Shown here: in pieces, positions 44,912 through 56,151 of the stretch
Position numbering within the stretch: position 1 is the stretch's first letter
Layout: every line of letters starts with the position of its first letter
Source of the DNA: Penicillium oxalicum
Lineage: Eukaryota; Ascomycota; Eurotiomycetes; Eurotiales; Aspergillaceae
NCBI RefSeq assembly: GCF_001723175.1
Contig: NC_064654.1
Location: 868,001 to 932,000, forward strand
DNA length: 64,000 nucleotides
Direction of reading: 5' to 3'
Program-made: the position numbers and the translations under genes
The notes under the pieces: model-generated
Database searches by the model: none
What the model was told of the DNA's origin: nothing
The model's input: only the letters and a program-made list of their open reading frames with translations

Positions 44912-46673
44912 ATGACAGCTTTTTCTCTTATCCAAACGACCAATTATGAGCCACTGAGTCTCAAATGGGTGACGCTGATTACCGTGTTGGCGATTACATG
45001 CATTGCGACTCGCTTCATTTCTGGTGCTCAGAGTCGCCCGCTTGCTCAAAATGGGAGAGAGTCTCGACGCCCCAAAACAGCGCCATATTGGATCCCCTGG
45101 CTAGGCCACGGTATTTCGTTTTTATGGAATCATCTTACTTTTTTGGAGTCATTACGGTGAGTGCTGGAGGCAAGGGGGTTTGAAAAGGTTCGAGGTTAAA
45201 TTTCATGTACTGATATTTCCTAGCGACTCGACGAGGGAGTCCATCTTTGGCGTCTACCTCCGCGGTGAGACTTATCAAGCCGTTGTTTCACCGTCTATGA
45301 TGAAGGCCATACTTTCGTCAAAAAGTACTTCAAGCAGTCCCTTACAAAACCAGGCTCTGACCAACGTCTTTGGCGACCCCAATTCGGCGCGCAATGCACG
45401 CTCCGTTCAACATCATCCATCAAACCCCGATATATCAGTCACCATAAACCGCGAGCCATTTATCAGCGAAGCGTCAAAAGCCATGACACAAACCCTGCAG
45501 CGCAACGTGCCAAACTTCGTGAGCTTCAGCCGAAGTCCCGTCGATCAATCCCAGTGGGAACGCGATGCCGACGTGTCCGCACCCGAAGAAGGCCAATCCA
45601 TCTGCGAAGCCAGCCTCTTCGCACTGACACGGGCCTTTGTCGGGCAAAATCTCAGCTCATTCCTGATGGGCGAGGCTTTTGTTGAGAATTTCCCACTCTT
45701 CCTCACTGATCTTTGGACGCTGGACAAAAATCTGGTTCCCTTGTTTATTGGTCTGCGTCGATGGATTCCCACTACACCTGGTATTTCGGCGGCCTTTCCG
45801 GCACGCGATCGGCTTCTCAACACCATGTCGGTGTTTTATCGCGCTTTCAATGCCTGGGACGACGGCATTGATCCAGGCGTCGAGCTGCGTGATCTCGACG
45901 ACATTTCCGACTTGGTCAAAGAGCGTATGAGGACGTTTCGAAAATTGGATCTGTCTCCCACTGCAAGCGCAGTGGGTCACCTCTCTCTTTACTGGGACGT
46001 GGTAGAATATAGCTCGAAAATGACATTTTGGACAATCGCCCATATCTTCGCCGACAGCGCGCTGCTCAGAGAGATCCGAGAAGAAATTTCCACCACTGTT
46101 AAAGCGTCTCGGCGCACCCGACAAGAAACAGGTTTTCCATTCGACGAGCCGCCCCGACTCGAGCTCGATATGGAAGACATGCTTCAACACTGCCCGCTTC
46201 TCAAGGCGTGCTACTACGAGTCTATCCGGCTACACTCCGCTGGAATATCCCTGCGCAAGCTCGAAACAGACATGACCTTGACCGAATCCACTGATGAAGC
46301 GGTCCAGCCGCGTACCTATAAACTGAGCAAGGGCGAGATCGTGATGATCCCGCACGGCCTGGTCAATTGTGATTCACAACGCGTTTCAAATCCCGACCAA
46401 TTTGACCCTCTCCGCTTCATCGTCACGGACGAGTCGTCGGGCGCAAAGAGGGCTAGCTCTGCCGGTCTCGAGCCCTTTTCAGATGGGCTTTACGGGCCGA
46501 AGAATAATCCTTTTACCGAACGGGCTGTTCTGGCATCTGCTGCGAGTATCATTTCGATGTGGAATATTACTTCCGCCAATGGATTGGAGCTTCGTGTGCC
46601 GAATAACCGGACGACGTGGGGAACTTTCCAGCCGGCTACGGATGTCAAAGTGAAGATAAAATTGCGGGTTTGA
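44912..46673 (+). CDS. Cytochrome P450-fold protein lacking the heme-ligand Cys
   Basis: Exons 44912-45156 and 45224-46673 join over a 67-bp intron to 564 residues, a normal length for a fungal microsomal P450 of the CYP7/CYP8-like (E-class group IV) type. One N-terminal hydrophobic helix (WVTLITVLAITCIA) is followed by a proline-rich hinge (PYWIPWLGH). The K-helix ExxR is intact at E414-R417 (YESIRL), and the PERF-region equivalent is FDPLRF at 475-480. The heme loop reads PFSDGLYGPKNNPFTER from residue 499: every framework position aligns with F-x-x-G-x-x-x-C-x-G...ER except that the cysteine position is Pro507 and the following Gly is Asn. The frame is open through and beyond the loop, so this is a substitution, not a frameshift. 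Mono-oxygenase activity is therefore doubtful. No pathway partner is adjacent. Confidence 0.85.
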
Positions 46674-47157
46674 TATTTACATAGAATTCATTGAGGCTTC
46701 GTTCGCCGACTGTTTTTCCGCGGTTGGCTTTGGCTCGAGTGTTGATATCGAAGCGACCAGTAACAAAAGAGCATTTTTCATTTACAAAGATGACACGGGG
46801 TTGTTGTTCAAAAGCAGTTTTGACAATGCGTAGAAGAGAAGAATCATATCACACGTAGGGTATCTTACACTCAATGGCTCAAAAGGACGGCAACTGAGAG
46901 AGAAAGAGAACAGAGTCGGCTTCAGTAGCATAATAGGCGCGGATGGTCTTGGTCTGATACCAAGAATTGATTCCCTTGTTGCAAGAGTCGCCCAACAGAT
47001 CAAAAGTGCGTCGTGGGAGGGTCGACCTCGATCCTCGTTTGGAGTGAATGAGAAACTCCAGCTAAGAACAAGCAGAGACGATAGCCTTTAATAGAGTCAT
47101 GTGAGAAAAAGCATTTCAGCCCAGTCGGCTAGCCATGGAGCACCAGTGCCCAGGACT
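46674..47157. other. Convergent intergenic region
   Basis: 3' flanks of the P450-like gene and the DUF2358-like gene. No feature recognised. Confidence 0.4.
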
Positions 47158-48286
47158 TTATTGGCGCCAGTAGCGCCCCGACTGATGGCATGCTAGACCA
47201 TGCTTCCCACAAGAGATGGCCAGGCCGGGATGAGGGGTCGGTTCGAGAGATTCACGAGCCTTCCCAATAAGCCAGTCTGTCAAAGTGACAAACTTTGACG
47301 TTCGATCCCAGCCATTCGCTTCATCCGCGTGCTCGATCGTGTGGGTCAGGATACGACCCTCCTCATCGAAAGAAAAGATGAAGAGTCCCGTGAACTGCCC
47401 TTCCTTGGAGAGCTTAAACATAGGCTCCTCTCCACCCAACAGCACGCTCAGTCCTCGATTCGTCCCATTGCTCGACGAAGAAAGATGACTCTGTCCGGCT
47501 TTCGGGCCGGGATCTGAATCGAAGAACCGGGACGACGATGCGCCGTCGGTTTGAGGCGCAGCCTCGCTTTTGGCCTCGTGGAAAGGTTTGCTATCAGTCC
47601 GTGGCTCAGTTTGCCAGCGCACGACCAACCGCTCGTCGCCGCATTCGTGCTGATCGTGATGTGTAGGGTCGAGAATCGTGCCCGCACGCACCATGCGCTC
47701 ACTCAAGATCTTGAGCTTCACATTCCCAACCAGAGGAACGCTACTCCAGGCGACGGGGACGGTCCATAGTGCGGCGCGATACAAGGTGCGACCCTTGACG
47801 GTAGGAAGGTGAGGATGTGTCGACGGGAAGAGGTGAAGGTTGACGCTGGGCGCGAGAATCTCCGGCGGAAGTGTGTTGTACAGGATTGTAGGTAGGAGAG
47901 GAGAAAGAGTCCGCAGAGCTAAAAAGGTTGTGAGATGACGATGAGCCACCGAACTCTCAGTCGTGGAGGGAAAGAAAGTCCATCTACTCACTCTTTCCCA
48001 GCTTTACCACCCGCTCGTCAGGCGGCTTGTGGTCTTGCTGGTTGGGACCTTCCCCGAGGCCGCTCACGTCTCGTCGAACACGCGAGGGTGAAAAGAACGC
48101 CGTGGGAAGAGACACTGCTGATGGCGTGGGGAGCCATGGATCACTCAAGATCCCATGGCGTGGAAAAGCGAGAGTCCTCCGCGGCGAGGAAGTGACCGAA
48201 CGACCCGTCGATCTTCGACAAGTGGATGAGGTAGGTGGCTGCAGCGCCAGGCGGAGAGAGCGCGAATGCGAGGACAGCTTCGGCAT
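47158..48286 (-). CDS. DUF2358 (C6orf136-like) mitochondrial-type protein
   Basis: Exons 47992-48286 and 47158-47918 join over a 73-bp intron to 351 residues. The N-terminus (MPKLSSHSRSLRLALQ) is rich in Arg, Ser and Leu with no acids for 40 residues, a plausible mitochondrial presequence. The domain begins with RVVKLGKTLRTLSPLLP at the splice junction, then PPEILAPSVNLHLFPSTHPHLP, a LYRAALW-TVPVAW segment, VKLKILSERMVRAG, and after a disordered Ser/Asp insert the pattern FTGLFIFSFDEEGRILTHTIEHAD. The closing F-x-F-x-x-G-x-I/L-x-x-H arrangement recalls DUF2358/C6orf136 proteins of unknown function; I assign this family with moderate confidence. An earlier in-frame Met lies upstream, but the chosen start gives the better targeting signal. 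Confidence 0.65.
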
Positions 48287-48782
48287 TCTGCCTTGCGTTG
48301 AGCAGTGGTGTGTAAAGGTACGGTCATGCCATGGAGAATCAAAGAGGTCGCTTTTTCTCCGTAGTTCTGTCTGGTAGAACGGTTGAGAGGAAGGTTCGCG
48401 AGGAACCAAGTGTGGAGAGAAAAAGAAGTTGAATCATGCGGCGGGCGAGACCTCCGGAATCTTCCCGGTGCGCCGCCGGGAGCACTCGGGCCAATCGCAG
48501 TGTCCGATGGCGGTTTGTACAACAAAACAGAGTGGCGGCGCGGTCGAGTGGTCTTGAATCGATGAGGCGTGTAAAGATTGTGGGTTGATTTTGGACAATC
48601 AGTAAACATCATAACAGAAGAGGCTAATGTCAGGATCCTCGAGAGGTCGAGATGAGAGAAATTTTATGCTTCGGAGAATCTCGACCAGCGAAAATCTACT
48701 CCACGGAACTCAAACAGTTCGATGCATCATTATGTGTTCATGGTATAGTGTATAGGTATAGGTACTAATGTCAATTCTCACT
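48287..48782. other. Intergenic
   Basis: Promoter side of the DUF2358-like gene and 3' flank of sepB. Open frames exist on both strands but are GC-rich shadows without motifs. Confidence 0.35.
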
Positions 48783-51723
48783 TCAAGCCAGTTCATCATC
48801 GTCACCCATACCCAAGACCCGGCGCTCGGCCAAATCGCGGATCTTATCCTCCAAAACACCCCGGCCATAGCGTTGGGCAACCTTGGCAGCGGCCTCCATC
48901 ATCTTGCCATTGCGATCATGCATCATCGTGACCAATTCCAATGCCTTCATACCACGTTCTTCACCTTCTCTGCATTCAATGGCCAGCATTTGCAGAAGTG
49001 TCTTGTCGATTTCCAGTTCCTTCCGCGCCAGCTCGGCACGCTGACTGGCAGTGGCGTTCGTAGAAGAGAGTAGATCCCGGAAGAGCGAAAGAAGCACACT
49101 TCCGCGTACAAACGTCTCTTCGAAACGGGACCCATCAGCCGTGCCTACATCTTCCGCGTCACTGGGGTCTTTGGGCGGTTGACTCGACAGAGGGACCTGG
49201 AAGTCGAACTCGCTGAGCAAAGGTCGGGGGAAGTAGGGATGTTTATCTCCACCCTTGAGAATGATACAGTGAAACTTCTCCTGCGCAACGGCCACGGGCC
49301 AGTATGACTCCTCTTTTCGTCCACCTGCCAATCGAGAGAGCTGCTTGGTGTCTAGGAGGGGCACCCAGCGGGCTTGTCCGGGCGTGCGCCAATGTTGCAA
49401 AACCATAAGAACACCGGTAGAGTCGTACACGCACGGGTCCTGTCGAAGGACGGTTAGCACCTTGTACCTCGCAATTTGAGGACTTGGAAACAGTGGATCG
49501 GATCAGCTTACCCCGGTGTCAGAGAAAAAGACGCTCTGCAATTGTGCACCGGTAGGCAGAGCGACCACATCCTCGTTCTGGCAGATCTCGTCACGCTTCA
49601 CATTCTCCACCGTGTAGCGTAAGGTCGTGTGTCGACCATCGGGCCCTAGGGGTCCGTTGCCAATGGTCATGATGTAGTCTCGCCAAGCAGCACATGTCAC
49701 AGCCTGGCTTTTCTGCCGATAGACTCGGACTGGCGTCCCAAAGAGCGTATACACCCGAACGTAGTCCTCCGTGGTGACCGCAACGATGTACGACTCGCTG
49801 AGGGCCAGAGCTGTCGTTGAATAATTAGCAATGCACCACTGTACGCACTTCCAAGAGAAACTCAGCTACCTCGAATCATTTCTCCCTCGGGGAGCTGAGT
49901 GCGCCAGTCCGCTCGGGTCGTCCATGTCTCATGTGGTCGGTAGAATATCGTCGCAGGAGTGCCGTCCGACGGATTATTGGAGAACAGCGTACCGTTTTCG
50001 TCTGGAACCAGTCAGCACCACAGTAAACGACCGCAAGTTACGCCACACTTACTAAGGCACGCTTTATCATATTTGTACGGGTCGGTGAAATGAAAGTCTC
50101 GGTGAAGCTCTCGGTCATAGAACTCCACGGTAACAGTGTGGTGTGTTTCTTGATCGACAGTCCAGACGGCACCGGTCAAGTTGAGGCCTAAAGCAAATTA
50201 GCAAAGGAATTCTCACGATCCAAAGAACATGACATACACAAATATCTGCGGTTGCCTGCCCACGGTGTGCTCCCCGGCTGGAGCAGAGAGTGAGTTTTGG
50301 GTTGCGAGGGTCCCGTATAAACTCGCTTGTGGCTGGGTTCTCCCATGTCGTCCTCGTCGTCCACAGGCCGCTTACCATACCAGGCCCGTTGTTCGTCAGC
50401 ATAGCCGGCGCCATCGTCGTCTTCCACAAAGTCCTGCATGTCCTCATCGTCGCCCAAAATGTCGTCGAGAGAATCAAGCGACCCTGCGCGTGCGGACCGC
50501 TGCGGGGGGACTTTGGAGCGCTCAGCAAGAGTTTGTGGAACATTGTGAGAGATCTCAGTCAACGGCCCAGGGAAAATTGGCGCAGCCTGAAGAGGCTTTT
50601 GAAGCTGCAATTCGTGACCCTTGGGCACAAAGTTGTCGTAGATGAACAGCTCTCCATCCGACGTCGTGAACGAGACGGAGTTCTTCTTTGGGTGCCACGC
50701 CAGATTCAACACATTTCCAAAGTCGAATCGCTGGAGAACCTTTTGTGTCTTGGTCTCCCAGAGCACAATTTGTCCGTCGGCGCCTGCGGATGCCAGCATC
50801 GTGCCATTAGGCGCCCAGCTTAGCGCTGTAATATCCCCGGTGTGACCCCCAGCAAAGGTCTTCTCCTTCTTCCATTCAGACACCGAATAGATTGAGATAT
50901 CCCTGGTGGCCTCGGCTACTGCAAAGGCAGTGCCGTCGGGATGCCAAACAGCCTTTGCTGTGGCTTCCGCGTCTGGCTCGAGCTTTCGAATGACACCGTC
51001 TAGTTTGCGGAGCGCTTCCGGTTCTTCCTCGGTCATCGAATAGACATACAGAATTCCATCTGTTCCGGAGACGGTGGCGTATCGGCCATTCGGATCAAAT
51101 GTGACGTGCTTTGTACCCTTTCCTTGTTCCCGTAGATATTTGACCTGCGTCATGTCCTCGATCTTGACAATTTTGACAGTGAGCTCACTAGAGGTCCCAG
51201 TCGTTAGCCTGGTGGAATTTTTTGCGCTTATGAAAGGCTGCCAATACGCACTCGCTCGCAACCGCCACCCATTTGCCATCGCGCGACACCGCAATGTCTC
51301 TCACGGGCAACGCGCATCGAACAAGCAGACCCCCCATCTTCCCGGAGGCAGCATCGTAGGACCAGACAGTTCCATCTTCCGCGCCCAGAAGCACGACTTC
51401 ATTCTGCATGCGCTAATTAGCAACAAATTCCACGAATTGACGTCTTGGTGATCGGCCCTACCGTGGCGCCAATCGCAAAATGTCCATCAATGCTCCCATC
51501 TACTGTTTTAGGCTCGCCGTCCTGGTCCACGGTGTAGATTCGAATTGCCGAGTTTGAGCCTCCAGTGATAACACGGCGTCCATCGGGCGTGTATGCGAGC
51601 ACCGTCGTTCCCGGCGTGTCTTGTCAACGGGTTTTAGTTAGCGATACGTTCTGCGGCATGTGCAATGTACCAGGGCGACTCACGGGCTGGACGACCGCGT
51701 GGACGGTGAGGATCGAAACTCAT
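48783..51723 (-). CDS. sepB: SepB/Ctf4/Mcl1 replisome adaptor (WD40)
   Basis: DNA polymerase alpha-binding adaptor that links the CMG helicase to primase and supports sister-chromatid cohesion; sepB mutants of A. nidulans fail in chromosome metabolism and septation. Eight exons: 51684-51723, 51462-51619, 51252-51403, 50238-51187, 50053-50187, 49870-50001, 49512-49810 and 48783-49439, 840 residues. The third exon could instead start at 51412, adding three codons. The first 300 residues are a WD40 propeller (TVLAYTPDGRRVITGG, HTGDITALSWAPNGTMLASAG, WHPKKNSVSFTTSDGEL). An acidic linker (DDILGDDEDMQDFVEDDDG) follows, then the second SepB/Ctf4 propeller (NRRYLCLNLTG, FHRDFHFTDP-like HRDFHFTDPYKYDKACL, HTTLRYTVEN) and a C-terminal helical domain (MMHDRNGKMMEAAAKVA). 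All eight junctions keep phase. Confidence 0.92.
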
Positions 51724-52068
51724 CGTGAAAGTGCCCCCGCTGATGGCAAATCAATTGAAGTTTTGCGTTCCGGGGGTTTCGTTTCACTCTCGATCTTATT
51801 GCTGTCCTTCGGCACTGGCTTCTTGCACTTTGGCAGATGGGCTTGTCCGGGGGAGACGCGTCCGCGACGCGCGCGCAAGGGATTTAACTCTATTGGGAAA
51901 GTAGGGTTCAGGGCACGTCACCCCGTTTAAGACCCGTTGGATGGCTTCGCAAGTACAACGTCCAGAACCAACTATAGTTATACAGTTTATCTACATTGAT
52001 GGTCGTAAGGAATGATTTTAATAAGACGGCCATAGCTTTTTTAAATGAGAGAATTTAGCAGGGTCTTC
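51724..52068. other. Short intergenic region
   Basis: sepB promoter and dehydratase 3' flank. A GC-rich stretch with GCGCGCG lies at about 51862-51878. No other feature seen. Confidence 0.4.
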
Positions 52069-54045
52069 TCAACACCCCTTGGCTGTCAAAAAATCAAAAT
52101 CAGTGCCTTCGTGGGCTTGATTGACCGACCGCTCATACAAGCCTCGGTATCCTCTTCGCAATTGTCTCGCCCGGACAGGTCCATCCCCACCCTCAAGGAG
52201 TGACCGTCGTTGCAAGATCCGAGCGCTCAGAATTTCTTCCGAAAGATAGACGTGGAGCTTGCGGCTCTTCAGATCGCATGTAATCATATCTCCTGTTCTC
52301 ACAACCCCAAAGGGCGATTCTGGCAAGGCCGCTTCAGGTGATATATGCAAGATGATCGTACCGCCGGCGGTCCCTGACATACGTCCATCAGATAATCGCA
52401 GCATGTCTTTCACGCCTGCGGCAGCCAACTTTTTAGGAATGGGGATCATGCCCGCTTCAGGCATGCCCGGGTTCCCAATCGGTCCAATGCCCTTGAGGAC
52501 CAGGATACTATCCTTTGTGACGGGGAGATCTGGGTCGTCGATTCGAAGCGCCATGTCGGCAGAATTCTCAAATACCATGGCCGGACCCGTATGAGATAGG
52601 AGTGTCCGATCTTTGGACGCCGAGGCTTTAACGACAGCACCGTTTGGTGCAAGGTTTCCACGCAAAACGGCCAAGGAGGACGATGGATAGAGTGGATTTG
52701 ACAGTGGCCGAATGATTCGCTCATCACAAAACAATCGCTTCGACGACGCGACATCTAAAACCTGTCCAAGTGTCTCTCCACTGATTGTCTTTGCATCGAG
52801 ATGCAGCAAGGGTCGCAGTACCGAAAGCAGAGCTAGCATCCCGCCTGCGTTGTGGAAATCGTTCATGTAGTTGTCTCCGCTCGGTTTGAGATCCACCAAC
52901 AATGGGGTTTTCTTGCCAATGTCTTCAATGGTCTGCAGCGTGATCACGCCTTGTAGGTCCGGGTGTCGATTCGCGATGGCGAGCAGATGAACCACGGCAT
53001 TGGTCGAACCTCCAATCGCCTGTAACACGGTGATGGCATTCAGAAAGGACTCTTTGGAAAGAAGCTCCTGTGGTTTTCGGTGGGCTTTTGCAACTGCCAC
53101 TGCAATGGTTCCCGTCTCTTCAGCAAGTCGTAGTCGAGCTGACGATACGGCGGGTGCAGATGCGCCTTTTAAAGGCATCATTCCGAGTGCCGCAATGATG
53201 CACGCCATTGTACTTGCCGTTCCCATGACGCCACAGGTACCGATCTAAGGTAAAAAAAAACCGACTAGTAAGTATAATTGAACCTTCGAGAGCAGTATCT
53301 CTGTTATATTGAAGGATTATTTGGTACCGTGGGTGCGAGCTCTTCGTTGATTTCCGCAATCTCTTCGACATCCATCTCTCCTGCTCGGAAGGCAGCCCAA
53401 TTGTTGCGACAGTCTGTGCATGCTCCCAGTCGTTGGCCACGGTGACTGCCCGGTAACATGGGACCAGTGACCAGAGGGAGAATAGGTTTATTTGCCGAGA
53501 TCCCACCCATCAGCTGCGCAGGCACTGTCTTATCGCAACCTACATCGCTTCGATAGTTAGCTAGTAACCTACTTCTATTCATTTTGAAGGATCCAGTCCT
53601 CCGATTCACGTCAACTTACCCCAATCATAATACAAGCATCCAATGGTTGCGCCTTGATCATCTCTTCCGTATCCATGCTCATCAAGTTCCTCAAGAACAT
53701 ACTCGTTGGATGCGAAAAAGACTCATGCACACTAATGGTAGGGAACTCCACTGCAAGCCCTCCACTTAAATGCACCCCGCGTTTCGCGGCCTCGATGAGT
53801 TGAGGCACATTCGCATGGCACGGATTAAACCCCGAGAACGTGTTGATAATTCCAATGATCGGTCGTGAAAGGGCATCTTCGGAGTACCCCAGGGCTTTGA
53901 TGAAGACTTTGCGAAGGAAGAGGGAGAAATGGGCGTCCCCGTAGGATGTGAGGCCTTGCCGGAGACCGGAGCTGGACGTGATGGGCTGTGTGAGGTCGTA
54001 ATCGCGGTTTGGTGAAGGGGGTTTGGTGTGCTCGTGGTCAGACAT
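52069..54045 (-). CDS. IlvD/Edd-family dehydratase, first splice junction out of frame
   Basis: Fe-S dehydratase of the dihydroxy-acid/sugar-acid dehydratase family. Exons 53620-54045, 53328-53539 and 52069-53244 would give 604 residues. The three cluster/metal cysteines are visible: NPCHAN (Cys76), GCDKTVPAQ at the start of exon 2, and GTCGVMGTAS at the start of exon 3; SDGRMSG near the C-terminus is also conserved. There is no mitochondrial presequence, unlike the valine-isoleucine enzyme Ilv3, so a cytosolic paralogue, perhaps acting on sugar acids, is possible. Exon 1 ends MIG at the GTAAGT donor in phase 0, but the clear acceptor GATGTAG (with a CTAAC branch site upstream) needs phase 1. 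One more G in the run complementary to 53619-53622 would give the family's GGCDK. The junction 53244/53328 is regular. Confidence 0.85.
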
Positions 54046-54646
54046 GATGCATCTGAGGTAGGCTCAAGTAATCCGACCTAGTGGCGGTTTTTTGTTGGTG
54101 TCCTCAGAGTACTTGTTCTTGTGGCTTCCTCACCTGGTTATGTACGTCTCATTTGCTTTACGGATGGTGTCATCCGTGATGATCGGCGCAACTCCGATGC
54201 GGATTCTACTCCGCAAAGATCACCCCGCACTCGACAAGTGATGCCTATACACATTCACCTCCACTAGGGATTTTGACGGGGACTTTGGCATCCACTCGAT
54301 TGATTTTGACGTTTGATACTTCCTTGTGGCGGGCAAATTCAGTTATGAACCCCTCCAAAGTCCTCGATCAGGATTGAAGCATAATTCCATTCCATCTGGT
54401 GCACATGTTTCTGTCAACAACAGGTTGTCTACCCCGCATTCCATCTACTACATTTGCCTTCCACTTTCATCGCAGAGCTGGGGACACCTGGTCCACTGAG
54501 AAGAACAAGTATTGACAAGACTGTGCCATCAAAAAGAAATTGGCTTCGCCATCTCAAACAAGTCGTAGAATTCATCGTTAAATCATAGTTTATACTGCAA
54601 AAACGGCACCATCGGTGCAACCTATTTGGAACCACATCAAAAGACC
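54046..54646. other. Intergenic
   Basis: Dehydratase promoter side and 3' flank of the flavo-oxidase gene. Nothing else recognised. Confidence 0.4.
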
Positions 54647-56151
54647 CTACAGTCTGGCCGTGGGACCCAACAAATGCCTCATCTCCGAGTTGGGATACTC
54701 GACGTTGAGAGATGAATCCGGACGCTGGCGGTCCCACGCCCACTTCTCCACCAATTCGGACTCCAGTTCACCGTCCAGCATCTGAACAATATACTTGCCC
54801 AGAACCGGGAAGAACTTGAAGCCGTGGAAAGAGCCGCACGTGGCGACATAGAGTCCTTTGGAGGCCGAGTGCGGGGAGATGATAAAGTCGGAAGACGTTG
54901 TGAACGCGTCCCTAGTCATCCAAGTCAGTTCTCTGTAGAGTTTCCCTTCAGACTTTGAAAAAGTCCTTCTCAAGGCGAAAGATGTGCGCCATCTCACTTA
55001 CCAGCAAATTCGGTGTTTGGTCATCTCCCAGTCCGCACTGGCCGGCCCGTACCAAAGGTTTCGGGCCTCGATGATGTCCTGCTTGAGAGGGCCAGGAACC
55101 TTCCACTGATTGTAATCTTGCGATGGTGGCGGCGCGGAGAGATACCGTCCTGGCAGGACCTCGCGAGTATTCGTGAAGATCTTAGATCCCCACCACTTGA
55201 GCTCTCCATCTTTGGTAGGCGGAAGGCTACCAATAAATGGCTTGCCTGTTGAACACGCACAATTCTCCGATTAGCAACCAAGTCTCAACATCTCACCACA
55301 CCCCTCCATTCACACGGTGGTTCCAAAGATTGTTACGTACCCTGCTCTGGAGTATACCCCTGGAATCCCACCGGCATGTTCTTAAACCTCTCATGATCTT
55401 CCTTCTTCAATTTTGCCATCCCCGTCGTAATCCCGGCAGCCAAGATCCGCTCTCCAGCACGAATCCCCGCATTGCCACTGTCCGCAGCGCTCCACTCCAA
55501 CAGAGTCGGCGTAAACGCGCCCGTAGAGACAATCACCTTCGAGGCTGACAGAACCCGACCGTCCTTCGTCTTCACTCCCGTACAGGAGCCCCGACCATCA
55601 AATTGAAGCGTAACCACCTCGTCAGTCACATACCGAACACCCAGCTCCAGACACTTCTTCGTCACCGCACGGAGCACATCACCGGCAGCAGCCCAGCCAC
55701 TAGCCTTGTTGATAAGCACCTCCTTGACTCCCGTGTAATCAGCATTGTCAAAGAGACCGCCGTACAGCTTCCGGGCCTCGGACACCGGCAAGGCGATAAT
55801 GTCGTCGTTGCGCCCCAGCTCCTTGTGATGGTTGATCACATTCTGCGCATAGTCGCTGCGACAGGTCCAGTAGACGCCCGTCTGGTGAAAATGCGGTTGC
55901 CAGAGGGGATCGGTCTTGAAGATGTCCTGTGCTTCGAGGGCAAGTTTACAGTAGATTTTGTCGTCGTAGTCGGCGCGCACGACCTTGTTCCAGTCCCAGG
56001 ATGCGGCTACTCGAGACTCGGCGTCGTATGCATCTCGATCAATCAGAGTCACCGAGGCATTGGGATATTTCTGGATGAGATGGTAGGCAGTAGAGACTCC
56101 AAAGACGCCCGCACCGATGATAATGTATGATCTGTTGTTGTTGGAAGTCAT
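54647..56151 (-). CDS. FAD-dependent fructosyl-amine/sarcosine oxidase-like enzyme
   Basis: Flavoenzyme of the DAO/monomeric sarcosine oxidase family, closest in layout to fungal amadoriases, which oxidise fructosyl amino acids releasing glucosone, amino acid and H2O2. Exons 55341-56151, 55002-55245 and 54647-54911 join to 439 residues, the size of amadoriases (about 437-441). The Rossmann FAD motif IIIGAGVFGVSTAYHL is at residues 9-24; WDWNKVVRADY follows where amadoriases have their DxNK(I/V) block; the covalent-flavin region reads CGSFHGFKFFPVLGKY near the end. The C-terminal tripeptide ARL fits the PTS1 consensus, consistent with a peroxisomal H2O2-producing oxidase. Substrate (fructosyl amine, sarcosine, pipecolate or saccharopine) cannot be settled from sequence. 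Introns are 95 and 90 bp. Confidence 0.88.

Noticed and set aside
48027..48612. Overlapping 116- and 155-codon frames around the DUF2358-like first exon
   Set aside because: They overlap the supported minus-strand exon in other frames and have no independent signals.
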